Assembly (NCBI GenBank): GCA_041547565.1
Contig: JBFEUI010000042.1
Span: forward strand, 1-21,215
Length of the DNA stretch: 21,215 bases
From: JBFEUI01 sp041547565
Lineage (GTDB): Bacteria > Pseudomonadota > Gammaproteobacteria > Thiohalomonadales > Thiohalomonadaceae
Reading direction: 5' to 3'
Positions within the stretch are counted from its first letter, which is position 1, and every line of letters starts with the position of its first letter. The translations under genes were made by a program, and so were the position numbers. A model generated the notes under the pieces. That model ran no database searches. It saw nothing but the letters and a program-made list of their open reading frames with translations, and was not told where the DNA came from. Of this stretch, positions 1-6,353 are shown in pieces.

Positions 1-1
1 A

Positions 2-220
2 AAAGGCGTGCTGCGTGCCCACCAGAAGGTGTTTGCCAACGGCGGCGAGGGCGAGATCACCAGCGGCAGTTTTTCCCCGACCCTGGGGCGGGCGATTGCC
101 CTGGCACGTATCCCGGTCGGCGATATGGGCGAGTGTGAGGTTGATATTCGCAACAAGCGGCTCAAGGCGCGTATTATCAAGCCACCTTTTGTGCGCAACG
201 GACAATCATGCATCGATTGA
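2..220 (+). CDS. gcvT: Aminomethyltransferase (glycine cleavage T-protein), C-terminal part
   Basis: This is the last 72 codons of a gene that begins upstream of the window; the frame is already open at base 2. The T-protein moves the methylene group from the aminomethyl-lipoyl arm of GcvH to tetrahydrofolate, releasing ammonia, in the cytoplasm. The visible tail has the family's C-terminal signature: GEGEITSGSFSPTLG, then IALARIPVG, then the closing motif KPPFVRNG, which matches the KPxFVRNG end of E. coli GcvT in my memory of that sequence. The reading frame is clean and ends in TGA at 218-220. The next gene, gcvH, begins 66 bases later, so this is the usual T-H-P order. Any glycine riboswitch for the operon would lie upstream of gcvT and cannot be seen here. 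Confidence 0.93.
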   Translation, partial: KGVLRAHQKVFANGGEGEITSGSFSPTLGRAIALARIPVGDMGECEVDIRNKRLKARIIKPPFVRNGQSCID

Positions 221-239
221 TTCCGGTTTTACCGGAATC
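219..239 (+). other. Hairpin at the gcvT stop codon
   Basis: A perfect 9-bp stem with a 3-base loop (GATTCCGGT, TTT, ACCGGAATC) starts on the last bases of the gcvT stop codon. There is no T-run after it, so it is not a classical intrinsic terminator. It could protect or process the mRNA between gcvT and gcvH, or weaken read-through. Confidence 0.55.
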
Positions 240-286
240 GGATAATAAAGCACATAACGAATTTCTATCAAAGTTTGGAGAAAACA

Positions 287-679
287 ATGAGCAATATCCC
301 GCAGGAACTTAAGTACGTGAAATCACACGAGTGGGTGCGCGACGAGGGTGACGGTGTGGTGACCGTAGGGATCACCGACCACGCCCAGGAGCTGCTGGGC
401 GATATGGTTTTCGTCGAGGTGCCCGAGGTCGGCACGGCGCTGGATGCGGAGCAGGAATGCGCCGTGGTCGAATCGGTCAAGGCCGCCTCTGACGTCTATG
501 CACCGCTTGGCGGCGAGGTCGTTGAGGTGAATGAGGCGCTGGAGGACAGCCCCGAGACCGTCAATCAGGACCCCTACGGCGACGGTTGGCTGTTCAAGCT
601 CAAGCTGGCCGATACGGGTGCCCTGGACGGGCTGCTCGATGCCGATGCCTACGGTAAGCTGGTGGCCGAAGAGTCGTAA
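287..679 (+). CDS. gcvH: Glycine cleavage system H protein (lipoyl carrier)
   Basis: GcvH carries the lipoyl arm that shuttles the aminomethyl group between P-, T- and L-proteins. The 130-residue product matches the family's usual length of about 129. The lipoylation site is plain: the motif CAVVESVKAASDVYAP places the modified lysine at K65, with the conserved GITDHAQELLGD stretch ahead of it. The start chosen is ATG 287, which gives MSNIPQELKYVKSHEW, a typical N-terminus, and has GGAG at 277-280 as a ribosome binding site. An in-frame TTG at 275 is open but overlaps that site and is unlikely. It lies between gcvT and gcvPA on the same strand, clearly within one operon. Confidence 0.97.
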   Translation: MSNIPQELKYVKSHEWVRDEGDGVVTVGITDHAQELLGDMVFVEVPEVGTALDAEQECAVVESVKAASDVYAPLGGEVVEVNEALEDSPETVNQDPYGDGWLFKLKLADTGALDGLLDADAYGKLVAEES

Positions 680-709
680 CACAAACCCTGCAACAGGACA
701 TTCTTTCCC

Positions 710-2140
710 ATGCCCTTTATCCCACACACCGAGGAAGAAGTGCGTGCGATGCTGGCGGCCATCGGTGTCGACAGTATCGATGCACTGTTCGATGAGATCC
801 CCGCCGAGTTGCGTGCCGATGGCCTGAGTGAGGTGCCGGATGGCATGAACGAGATGGCCATCGGTCGCCTGATGCGTGAGCGTGCCGAACAGGACGGCCA
901 GCCGCTGCATTTTATCGGCGCCGGGGCCTACGAGCACCACATCCCCGCGGCGGTGTGGGAGATCGTGACGCGGGGTGAATTCTATTCCGCCTATACGCCC
1001 TACCAGGCCGAGGCGAGCCAGGGCACGCTGCAACTGGTGTATGAATTCCAGACCATGATCGCCTCGCTGACCGGACTGGAGGTGGCCAACGCCTCGCTCT
1101 ACGACGGTGCCTCGGCCCTGGCCGAGGCGGTGTTGATGGCGGTGCGCGCCAACCGCAAATCCAAATCAAAGCGTATCCTGATGCCGGCCACGGTCCACCC
1201 GGTCTACCGCAAGGTGGTCGGTACCATCGTGCGCAACCAGGGCATCGAACTGGTGGAGCTGCCGTTTGATGCGGCGGGTGGGCACACCCCGCTCGCATCA
1301 CTGGAGCCGTATGCGGGTGAGGACTTTGCGGCGCTGGTGATTCCGCAGCCGAACTTCTTCGGTGTACTGGAGGAGGTCGATGGGCTGACCGACTGGGCCC
1401 ATGCCAACGGTGCGCTGGCGATCGGTCTGGTCAATCCGGTGGCCCTGGCCCTGCTCAGTCCGCCGGGCGAGTGGGGTGAACAGGGGGCCGACATCGCCTG
1501 CGGCGAGGGGCAGCCGCTGGGTGCACCGCTGGCCTCGGGCGGCCCCTACTTCGGTTTTATGGCCTGCAAGCAGAAGCAGGTGCGCCAGATGCCGGGGCGC
1601 ATCGTCGGGCGCACCGTCGACCTGGAGGGCAAGCCGGGCTTCACCCTGACCCTGCAGGCACGCGAGCAGCACATCCGCCGCTCCAAGGCGACCTCGAATA
1701 TCTGCACCAACCAGGGCCTGATGGCCGCTGCCGCCACCGTGCACATGGCGCTGCTCGGTCCGCAGGGGCTGGAGCGGGTGGCTGCCGCCTGCCACGCCAA
1801 CACGCGCCTGCTGGCCGACCGGCTCGCTGCCATCGAAGGGGTCGAGGTGGTCTTCAACCGTCCCTACTTCCACGAACTGGTGCTGAAACTGGATCAGCCG
1901 GTGGCCGAGGTGCTGCGTGCGCTGGCGGTGCAGGATGTGATCGGCGGCTATGACCTGGGCGCCGGTTATCCCGAACTGGCGGGCTGCCTGCTGGTCTGTG
2001 CCACCGAGACGCGCACCGAGGCGGATATCGACACCTTTGCCGCTCACCTGGAACGCATCATCTCGCGTCGGCGTCCGCAGCCGGCGTGCACCCGGCTCAA
2101 GCCCTCTGAAGATGTTTTCAAAGACCTGGATGGTGCCTGA
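710..2140 (+). CDS. gcvPA: Glycine dehydrogenase (decarboxylating) subunit 1
   Basis: This is the N-terminal half of a two-subunit P-protein, which decarboxylates glycine with pyridoxal phosphate and passes the aminomethyl group to lipoyl-GcvH. The 476 residues begin MPFIPHTEEEVRAMLAAIG and include FIGAGAYEHHIP (about residues 65-76) and YTPYQAEASQGTLQ (about 94-107), hallmarks of the GcvPA family. The PLP lysine is not in this chain but in the next one. ATG 710 is preceded by CAGGA at 693-697. The gene ends TGA at 2138-2140, and the final A is also the first base of gcvPB's ATG, so translation of the two subunits is probably coupled. Enteric bacteria such as E. coli use a single fused chain of about 957 residues instead. 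Confidence 0.95.
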   Translation: MPFIPHTEEEVRAMLAAIGVDSIDALFDEIPAELRADGLSEVPDGMNEMAIGRLMRERAEQDGQPLHFIGAGAYEHHIPAAVWEIVTRGEFYSAYTPYQAEASQGTLQLVYEFQTMIASLTGLEVANASLYDGASALAEAVLMAVRANRKSKSKRILMPATVHPVYRKVVGTIVRNQGIELVELPFDAAGGHTPLASLEPYAGEDFAALVIPQPNFFGVLEEVDGLTDWAHANGALAIGLVNPVALALLSPPGEWGEQGADIACGEGQPLGAPLASGGPYFGFMACKQKQVRQMPGRIVGRTVDLEGKPGFTLTLQAREQHIRRSKATSNICTNQGLMAAAATVHMALLGPQGLERVAAACHANTRLLADRLAAIEGVEVVFNRPYFHELVLKLDQPVAEVLRALAVQDVIGGYDLGAGYPELAGCLLVCATETRTEADIDTFAAHLERIISRRRPQPACTRLKPSEDVFKDLDGA

Positions 2141-3609
2141 TGGACGATACGCTGATATTTGAACGCTCCCGTGCCGGCCGCATCAATGCGGTACAGTCGC
2201 CCGCGCCGCAGGCCGTCGATGACATTCCCGCAAAGTTCCGGCGCAAATCCGCGCCGATACTGCCGGAGGTCTCCGAGCTGCAGGCGGTGCGCCACTACAC
2301 GCGCCTGTCGCAGAAGAACTTCTCCATCGACACCCAGTTCTACCCGCTCGGCTCCTGCACCATGAAGTACAACCCGCGCGGCGCCAACAGCCTGTCGATG
2401 CTGCCCGGCTTTCTCGGCCGTCACCCGCTGGCACCGACTGCCACCCACGGCCAGGGTGTGCTGGCCTGCCTGTACGAGCTGCAGGAGATGCTCAAGAGCG
2501 TCACCGGCATGCAGGGCTGTTCGCTGACGCCGATGGCCGGTGCCCAGGGCGAGTTTGCCGGGGTGGCGATGATCCGCGCCTACCACGATGCGCATGACGA
2601 TACGGCACGCACCGAGATACTGGTGCCCGATGCGGCCCACGGCACCAATCCCGCCACCGCGGTGATGTGCGGCTACAAGGTGCGCGAGATCCCCACCGAT
2701 GCGGCAGGGGATGTCGACCTGGAGGCGCTGAAGGGGGCGGTCGGTCCGCAGACCGCCGGCATCATGCTGACCAATCCGTCGACTTTGGGCGTGTTCGAGC
2801 GCCAGATAAAACCGATCGCCGATGTGATCCACCAGGCGGGCGGTCTGCTCTATTACGATGGCGCCAACCTCAATGCGATCCTCGGCAAGGTCAAACCCGG
2901 TGACATGGGTTTCGACGTGGTACACCTGAATCTGCACAAGACCTTCTCCACCCCGCACGGCGGAGGCGGTCCGGGTGCCGGTCCGGTGGTGGTGGGCGAG
3001 CGGCTGCTGCCCTTCCTGCCGATACCCATGGTCGGTTTCGACGGCAGCGACTACCGCTGGCTGGACGAGGCGGATTGCCCGCAGAGTATCGGCCGCCTGT
3101 CGGCACACATGGGCAATACTGGTATCCTGTTGCGTGCCTACATCTATGCACGCATGCTCGGTGCCGAGGGTATGGAGCGCGTGGCCGAGTACGCCACCCT
3201 CAACGCCAACTACATGATGGCGGCGCTGAGGCAGGCCGGCTTCGAGATGGCCTATCCGCAGCGCCGTGCCACCCACGAGTTCATCCTCACCCTGAAAAAA
3301 GAGGCGAAGGAACTGGGGGTCAATGCCATGGACTTCGCCAAGCGCCTGCTCGATTACGGCCAGCACGCACCGACCACCTACTTCCCGCTGCTGGTGCCGG
3401 AGTGTTTCCTCATCGAGCCGACCGAGAGCGAGGACAAGGCGGCGCTGGACGCCTTTGTCGCGGCGATGGTGCAGATTCGTGAGGAGGCGAGCAGCACCCC
3501 GGAGACGGTGAAGAACGCACCGCACACGTTGCCGGTGCGGCGGCTGGATGATGTGAAGGCGGCACGCGAACTGGATCTGGTCTGGCAGCCGGCCGCGGAG
3601 GAGGGTTGA
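2140..3609 (+). CDS. gcvPB: Glycine dehydrogenase (decarboxylating) subunit 2
   Basis: This is the PLP-binding half of the split P-protein, 489 residues. The cofactor lysine is visible in the motif HLNLHKTFSTPHGGGGPG at K267. Upstream, QFYPLGSCTMKYNPR and the PDAAHGTNPATA stretch are conserved in the family. The start ATG overlaps the gcvPA stop by one base (TGATG). The TGA at 3607-3609 similarly shares its A with the ATG of dgkA. The strict overlaps suggest matched production of the two subunits and transcription of dgkA on the same mRNA. Nothing appears truncated or frameshifted. Confidence 0.96.
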   Translation: MDDTLIFERSRAGRINAVQSPAPQAVDDIPAKFRRKSAPILPEVSELQAVRHYTRLSQKNFSIDTQFYPLGSCTMKYNPRGANSLSMLPGFLGRHPLAPTATHGQGVLACLYELQEMLKSVTGMQGCSLTPMAGAQGEFAGVAMIRAYHDAHDDTARTEILVPDAAHGTNPATAVMCGYKVREIPTDAAGDVDLEALKGAVGPQTAGIMLTNPSTLGVFERQIKPIADVIHQAGGLLYYDGANLNAILGKVKPGDMGFDVVHLNLHKTFSTPHGGGGPGAGPVVVGERLLPFLPIPMVGFDGSDYRWLDEADCPQSIGRLSAHMGNTGILLRAYIYARMLGAEGMERVAEYATLNANYMMAALRQAGFEMAYPQRRATHEFILTLKKEAKELGVNAMDFAKRLLDYGQHAPTTYFPLLVPECFLIEPTESEDKAALDAFVAAMVQIREEASSTPETVKNAPHTLPVRRLDDVKAARELDLVWQPAAEEG

Positions 3610-3995
3610 TGTCGGCCGAGGTCAACAAGCCGGGTACCCGTGGCCTGCGGCACATATTTCAGGCCCTCGGTTATTCGATGAAGGGCCTGCAGGCGGCCCT
3701 TGCCCACGAGGAGGCCTTCCGCCTGGAGCTGATTGCCACGGTGGTGATGCTGCCGCTGGCGCTGTGGCTGGGCGAGAGCGGCATCGAAAAGGCGCTCATG
3801 GTCAGCAGCCTGATACTGGTGCTGATCATCGAACTGATAAACTCCGCCATCGAGGCGGTGGTTGACCGTGTGGGTGTCGAGCATCACACCCTCGCGGGCC
3901 GTGCCAAGGATATCGGCTCTGCCGCGGTATTCATGGCCCTGGTCAATGTGGCCGTGATATGGGGGCTGATTCTGTTCCCGCGTTTTGCCAGTTAA
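3609..3995 (+). CDS. dgkA: Diacylglycerol kinase (prokaryotic, integral membrane)
   Basis: DgkA phosphorylates diacylglycerol to phosphatidic acid in the inner membrane, recycling lipid released by envelope synthesis. The 128-residue product is close to the 122 of E. coli. It carries the core family motif ELINSAIEAVVDR (about residues 76-88), which contains the catalytic glutamate and metal ligands, followed by GRAKDIGSAAV. Three membrane segments are visible: LIATVVMLPLALWLG, ALMVSSLILVLIIELI and AVFMALVNVAVIWGLILF. The start is ATG 3609, overlapping gcvPB's stop by one base; an in-frame TTG at 3606 is disregarded. Its link to glycine cleavage is positional only; no shared biochemistry is evident. 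Confidence 0.95.
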   Translation: MSAEVNKPGTRGLRHIFQALGYSMKGLQAALAHEEAFRLELIATVVMLPLALWLGESGIEKALMVSSLILVLIIELINSAIEAVVDRVGVEHHTLAGRAKDIGSAAVFMALVNVAVIWGLILFPRFAS

Positions 3996-4023
3996 CAAGT
4001 TTCAAAAGAAAGAAGGATAAGCA

Positions 4024-4956
4024 ATGTCTGCATTGATCTGCGGTTCTATCGCCTTTGACACCATTATGGTGTTCCACGACCGGTTCAAAAATCACATCCT
4101 CCCCGACAAGGTGCACATGCTGAATGTCTCCTTCCTGGTGCCGGACATGCGCCGCGAGTACGGCGGCTGTGCCGGCAATATCGCCTACAACCTGAAGCTG
4201 CTCGGCGAGGAGCCTTTGCCGATGGCGACGGTGGGCCGTGACTTTGACCCCTACGGCTACTGGCTCGACAAGTGCCAGATCGACAGCCGCCACATCAAGG
4301 TGATCGAGAACACCTACACCGCCCAGGCGTTCATAACCACCGATATGGACGATAACCAGATCACCGCCTTCCACCCCGGTGCGATGAGCTTTGCCCACGA
4401 GAACCAGGTGGGCGAGGCAGAAGGGGTTAAGCTCGGTATTGTCGCCCCCGACGGGCGTGACGGCATGATCGAGCACGCCACCCAGTTTGCCGAACAGGGC
4501 ACTCCCTTCATCTTCGATCCGGGTCAGGGATTGCCGATGTTCGACGGGGATGACCTGCTGCGCTTTATCGACCAGGCTACCTGGGTGGCGGTCAACGACT
4601 ACGAGGCGCAGTTGCTCGAAGAGCGCACCGGCAAGAGTCCGCACGAGATTGCGGAGATGGTCGAGGCGCTGGTCGTGACCAAGGGCGCTGAGGGTTCCCA
4701 TATCTACACCAAACAGCACCGCATCGAGATCCCCGCGGCCCCGGCCTCGGTACTCAATGATCCGACAGGCTGCGGTGATGCCTACCGTGCCGGTCTGATA
4801 TACGGTCTGCTGAACGACATGGACTGGGAGACCACCGGGCGCATTGCCGCACTGCTGGGGGCGATAAAGATCAGCCATCACGGTACCCAGAATCACCGCT
4901 TCAGCATGGATGAGTTCAAGAATAACTTCCACGAGGCATTCGGCTACCATTTCTAG
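4024..4956 (+). CDS. PfkB-family carbohydrate/nucleoside kinase, adenosine-kinase-like
   Basis: This is a 310-residue ribokinase-fold kinase. The N-terminal PfkB signature is GGCAGNIAYNLKLLG from residue 47. The C-terminal signature is DPTGCGDAYRAG from residue 246, with D252 the expected catalytic base and the surrounding glycines the anion hole. The N-terminal start MSALICGSIAFDTIM fits the group annotated as adenosine kinase or carbohydrate kinase in many proteobacteria, but the substrate (adenosine, a sugar or another nucleoside) cannot be read from sequence. AGAAGGA at 4010-4016 is a good ribosome binding site for ATG 4024. It lies 28 bases after dgkA on the same strand and probably belongs to the same transcript, though it may also have its own promoter. 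Confidence 0.88.
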   Translation: MSALICGSIAFDTIMVFHDRFKNHILPDKVHMLNVSFLVPDMRREYGGCAGNIAYNLKLLGEEPLPMATVGRDFDPYGYWLDKCQIDSRHIKVIENTYTAQAFITTDMDDNQITAFHPGAMSFAHENQVGEAEGVKLGIVAPDGRDGMIEHATQFAEQGTPFIFDPGQGLPMFDGDDLLRFIDQATWVAVNDYEAQLLEERTGKSPHEIAEMVEALVVTKGAEGSHIYTKQHRIEIPAAPASVLNDPTGCGDAYRAGLIYGLLNDMDWETTGRIAALLGAIKISHHGTQNHRFSMDEFKNNFHEAFGYHF

Positions 4957-5054
4957 CCCCGGCGCTTTTGTTGGATACAGGTATCGTCTTTGATGCGGTG
5001 GCAGTCTGGGAGGCCCGGATAGAGTGGTGAGTAACGAGCTGCGAGGAGAGCAGT

Positions 5055-5088
5055 TTGGTTGGTATCGAGTATACTTTTCATACTAACC
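5055..5088 (+). promoter_or_regulatory. Candidate promoter or dyad before the lipoprotein gene
   Basis: The 178-bp gap after the kinase gene holds a short hairpin-forming dyad: GGTTGGTAT (5057-5065) against ATACTAACC (5080-5088), with one G-T pair. Nested in it, AGTAT and ATACT pair with each other. The same bases could read as a weak sigma-70 promoter, TTGGTT (5055-5060), 18 bp, CATACT (5079-5084). Both readings are weak. I see nothing else in the gap. Confidence 0.3.
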
Positions 5089-5134
5089 ACACACTTACTT
5101 GCCACGCATCGTATCCGGCCAGGGACTGTATGAA

Positions 5135-5716
5135 ATGAGATACCTCACCGATTTTCTGTTTAAGTGCCCGCTCCTCGTCCTGCCGCTGTTGTGGCTGGCA
5201 GGCTGCGCCACCACGGTGAACGTCGATTATGACGAAACGATAGATTTCGCAGCGGTAAAAAGTTTCCGCCTGGAGGGCGAGCCGCTAAGTGAGCCCAAGG
5301 ATGAACGGGTCAACACCCCCTTTGTCTACCAGCGTGTCGTCGAGGCGGTTGAGGCGGGACTGACCGCCCGTGGTCTGCGGCGCGACGATGAGGCCCCCGA
5401 TGTGGTGGCGACCTTCCAGCTGCGGGTCGAGAACGAGGTGGAGGCCGCGGGCAGCAGTTTCGGTTTCGGTTTCGGCACCTACCGGCGCGGCACCGGGGTG
5501 GGGGTGGCCTACGGCTTTCCCGCCGATGATGTGGCGACCTATCAAAGGCTCTACCTGACTGTCGACCTGCTCGCCGTGACGGACAGGAAACTGCTGTGGC
5601 GCGGCTCGCATTCCCGTCGCCTGGCCGATGGCATGACCCCGGAGAAGAGCAGAAAGGCGCTGAGGGAACTGGTGGACGAAATCCTGGAGGAGTATCCGCC
5701 AGAGAAGGGGAAATAG
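5135..5716 (+). CDS. DUF4136-type lipoprotein
   Basis: The 193-residue product starts with a lipoprotein signal: positive N-terminus, hydrophobic core LLVLPLLWLAG and lipobox LAGC with the acylated cysteine at C24. The mature part opens VNVDYDETIDFAAVKSFRL, the hallmark of the DUF4136 family of envelope proteins, and ends in an ELVDEILEEYPP segment. A glycine/aromatic patch, SSFGFGFGTYRRGTGVGVAY, lies in the middle. ATG 5135 was chosen because it puts the charged residues and lipobox at normal distances; an open TTG at 5099 would add 12 residues without improving the signal. It is probably anchored at the inner leaflet of the outer membrane, since the residue after Cys is Ala rather than Asp. 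The molecular role of DUF4136 is not established. The following membrane-protein gene is 18 bases away. Confidence 0.85.
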   Translation: MRYLTDFLFKCPLLVLPLLWLAGCATTVNVDYDETIDFAAVKSFRLEGEPLSEPKDERVNTPFVYQRVVEAVEAGLTARGLRRDDEAPDVVATFQLRVENEVEAAGSSFGFGFGTYRRGTGVGVAYGFPADDVATYQRLYLTVDLLAVTDRKLLWRGSHSRRLADGMTPEKSRKALRELVDEILEEYPPEKGK

Positions 5717-5734
5717 GCTGGCGGTAGGTTGCGC

Positions 5735-6142
5735 ATGAGTCTGTTTCACACCCTTTTCCCCGCTCAATCACGCGATTTTCCCGGTAAGCGCTGGTCCGAT
5801 ATCGCGCTGCGCACCGTTCATCTTATCGGGCTGCTCGGGGTGGCGGGCGGGCTGCTGTTTGCGGCCGAACGCAGCCTGTGGTGGCCCTATCTGCAATTGA
5901 CCGTCGCCTCGGGTTTGGCAATGATGGCGTTGTCGATCTGGTCCAACGCCATTATTCTGATTCAGCTACGGGGCATTGCCATCGCGATAAAGCTGTTATT
6001 GCTGGCGCTGATTCCCCTGACCGACGGGGCGGACCTGGGGCTGCTTGTCGCTGCAGTCATTATCTCCGGGCTGATCGCCCATGCCCCCGGCAATGTGCGC
6101 TACTACTCGATCTATCACGGACGGCGCATCGAACACCTGTAG
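5735..6142 (+). CDS. Small integral membrane protein, function unknown
   Basis: This 135-residue protein has four predicted membrane helices: IALRTVHLIGLLGVAGGLLF, a segment around LQLTVASGLAMMALSIW, IAIAIKLLLLALIPL and GLLVAAVIISGLIAHA. It ends HAPGNVRYYSIYHGRRIEHL, a positively charged tail likely in the cytoplasm. I recognise no catalytic motif and no named family. The start ATG 5735 is preceded by GGTAGG at 5723-5728, a weak ribosome binding site; TTG 5729 in frame is an unlikely alternative. The 18-base gap from the lipoprotein gene suggests co-transcription. Its stop codon lies inside a long hairpin (6135-6176). Confidence 0.75.
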   Translation: MSLFHTLFPAQSRDFPGKRWSDIALRTVHLIGLLGVAGGLLFAAERSLWWPYLQLTVASGLAMMALSIWSNAIILIQLRGIAIAIKLLLLALIPLTDGADLGLLVAAVIISGLIAHAPGNVRYYSIYHGRRIEHL

Positions 6143-6176
6143 CATGTCACATAGCTTCGCAATGTGACCTACAGGT
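6135..6176 (+). other. Long hairpin over the 3' end of the membrane-protein gene
   Basis: ACCTGTAG (6135-6142) pairs with CTACAGGT (6169-6176), and inside it GTCACAT (6146-6152) pairs with ATGTGAC (6162-6168). Only a three-base bulge (6143-6145) and a nine-base loop remain unpaired, making 15 bp in total. The outer arm includes the TAG stop codon. No T-run follows, so intrinsic termination is uncertain; mRNA 3'-end protection or a regulator site are alternatives. The remainder of the 211-bp gap to the next gene has only a short heptamer array. Confidence 0.65.
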
Positions 6177-6261
6177 AGGGACTGTGTATCGAGTGGACAG
6201 GATCTGTAGGTACTGTGAGCGGCAGACGGTGGCTTATGCGGCAGATCGCTCAACCGCGTTT

Positions 6262-6282
6262 GTATCTTTTCTCTTGTATCTG
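6262..6282 (-). repeat. AAGATAC-family heptamer array, 3 units
   Basis: On the + strand the units are GTATCTT, TTCTCTT and GTATCTG, so on the - strand AAGATAC-like units repeat with an exact 7-base period. The same family recurs at 9745-9772, 12512-12546 and 12578-12612. Confidence 0.5.
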
Positions 6283-6353
6283 GTGAAAATTGGGAGCGGA
6301 ATGCTGCGCTACTCCGTCCCAGCCACAAATCTATTCACTCGTCCCTTTGTCGT

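Noticed and set aside
221..286. Glycine riboswitch
   Set aside because: The gap between gcvT and gcvH is only 66 bases and has a single simple hairpin; the usual site would be upstream of gcvT, outside the window.
323..1033. A 236-codon open frame on the - strand over gcvH and gcvPA
   Set aside because: It lies opposite two clearly coding genes and shows no family features.
2044..3525. A 493-codon open frame on the - strand
   Set aside because: It is antisense to gcvPB, His/Gln/Arg-rich, and has no recognisable motif; long antisense frames are expected in GC-rich genes.
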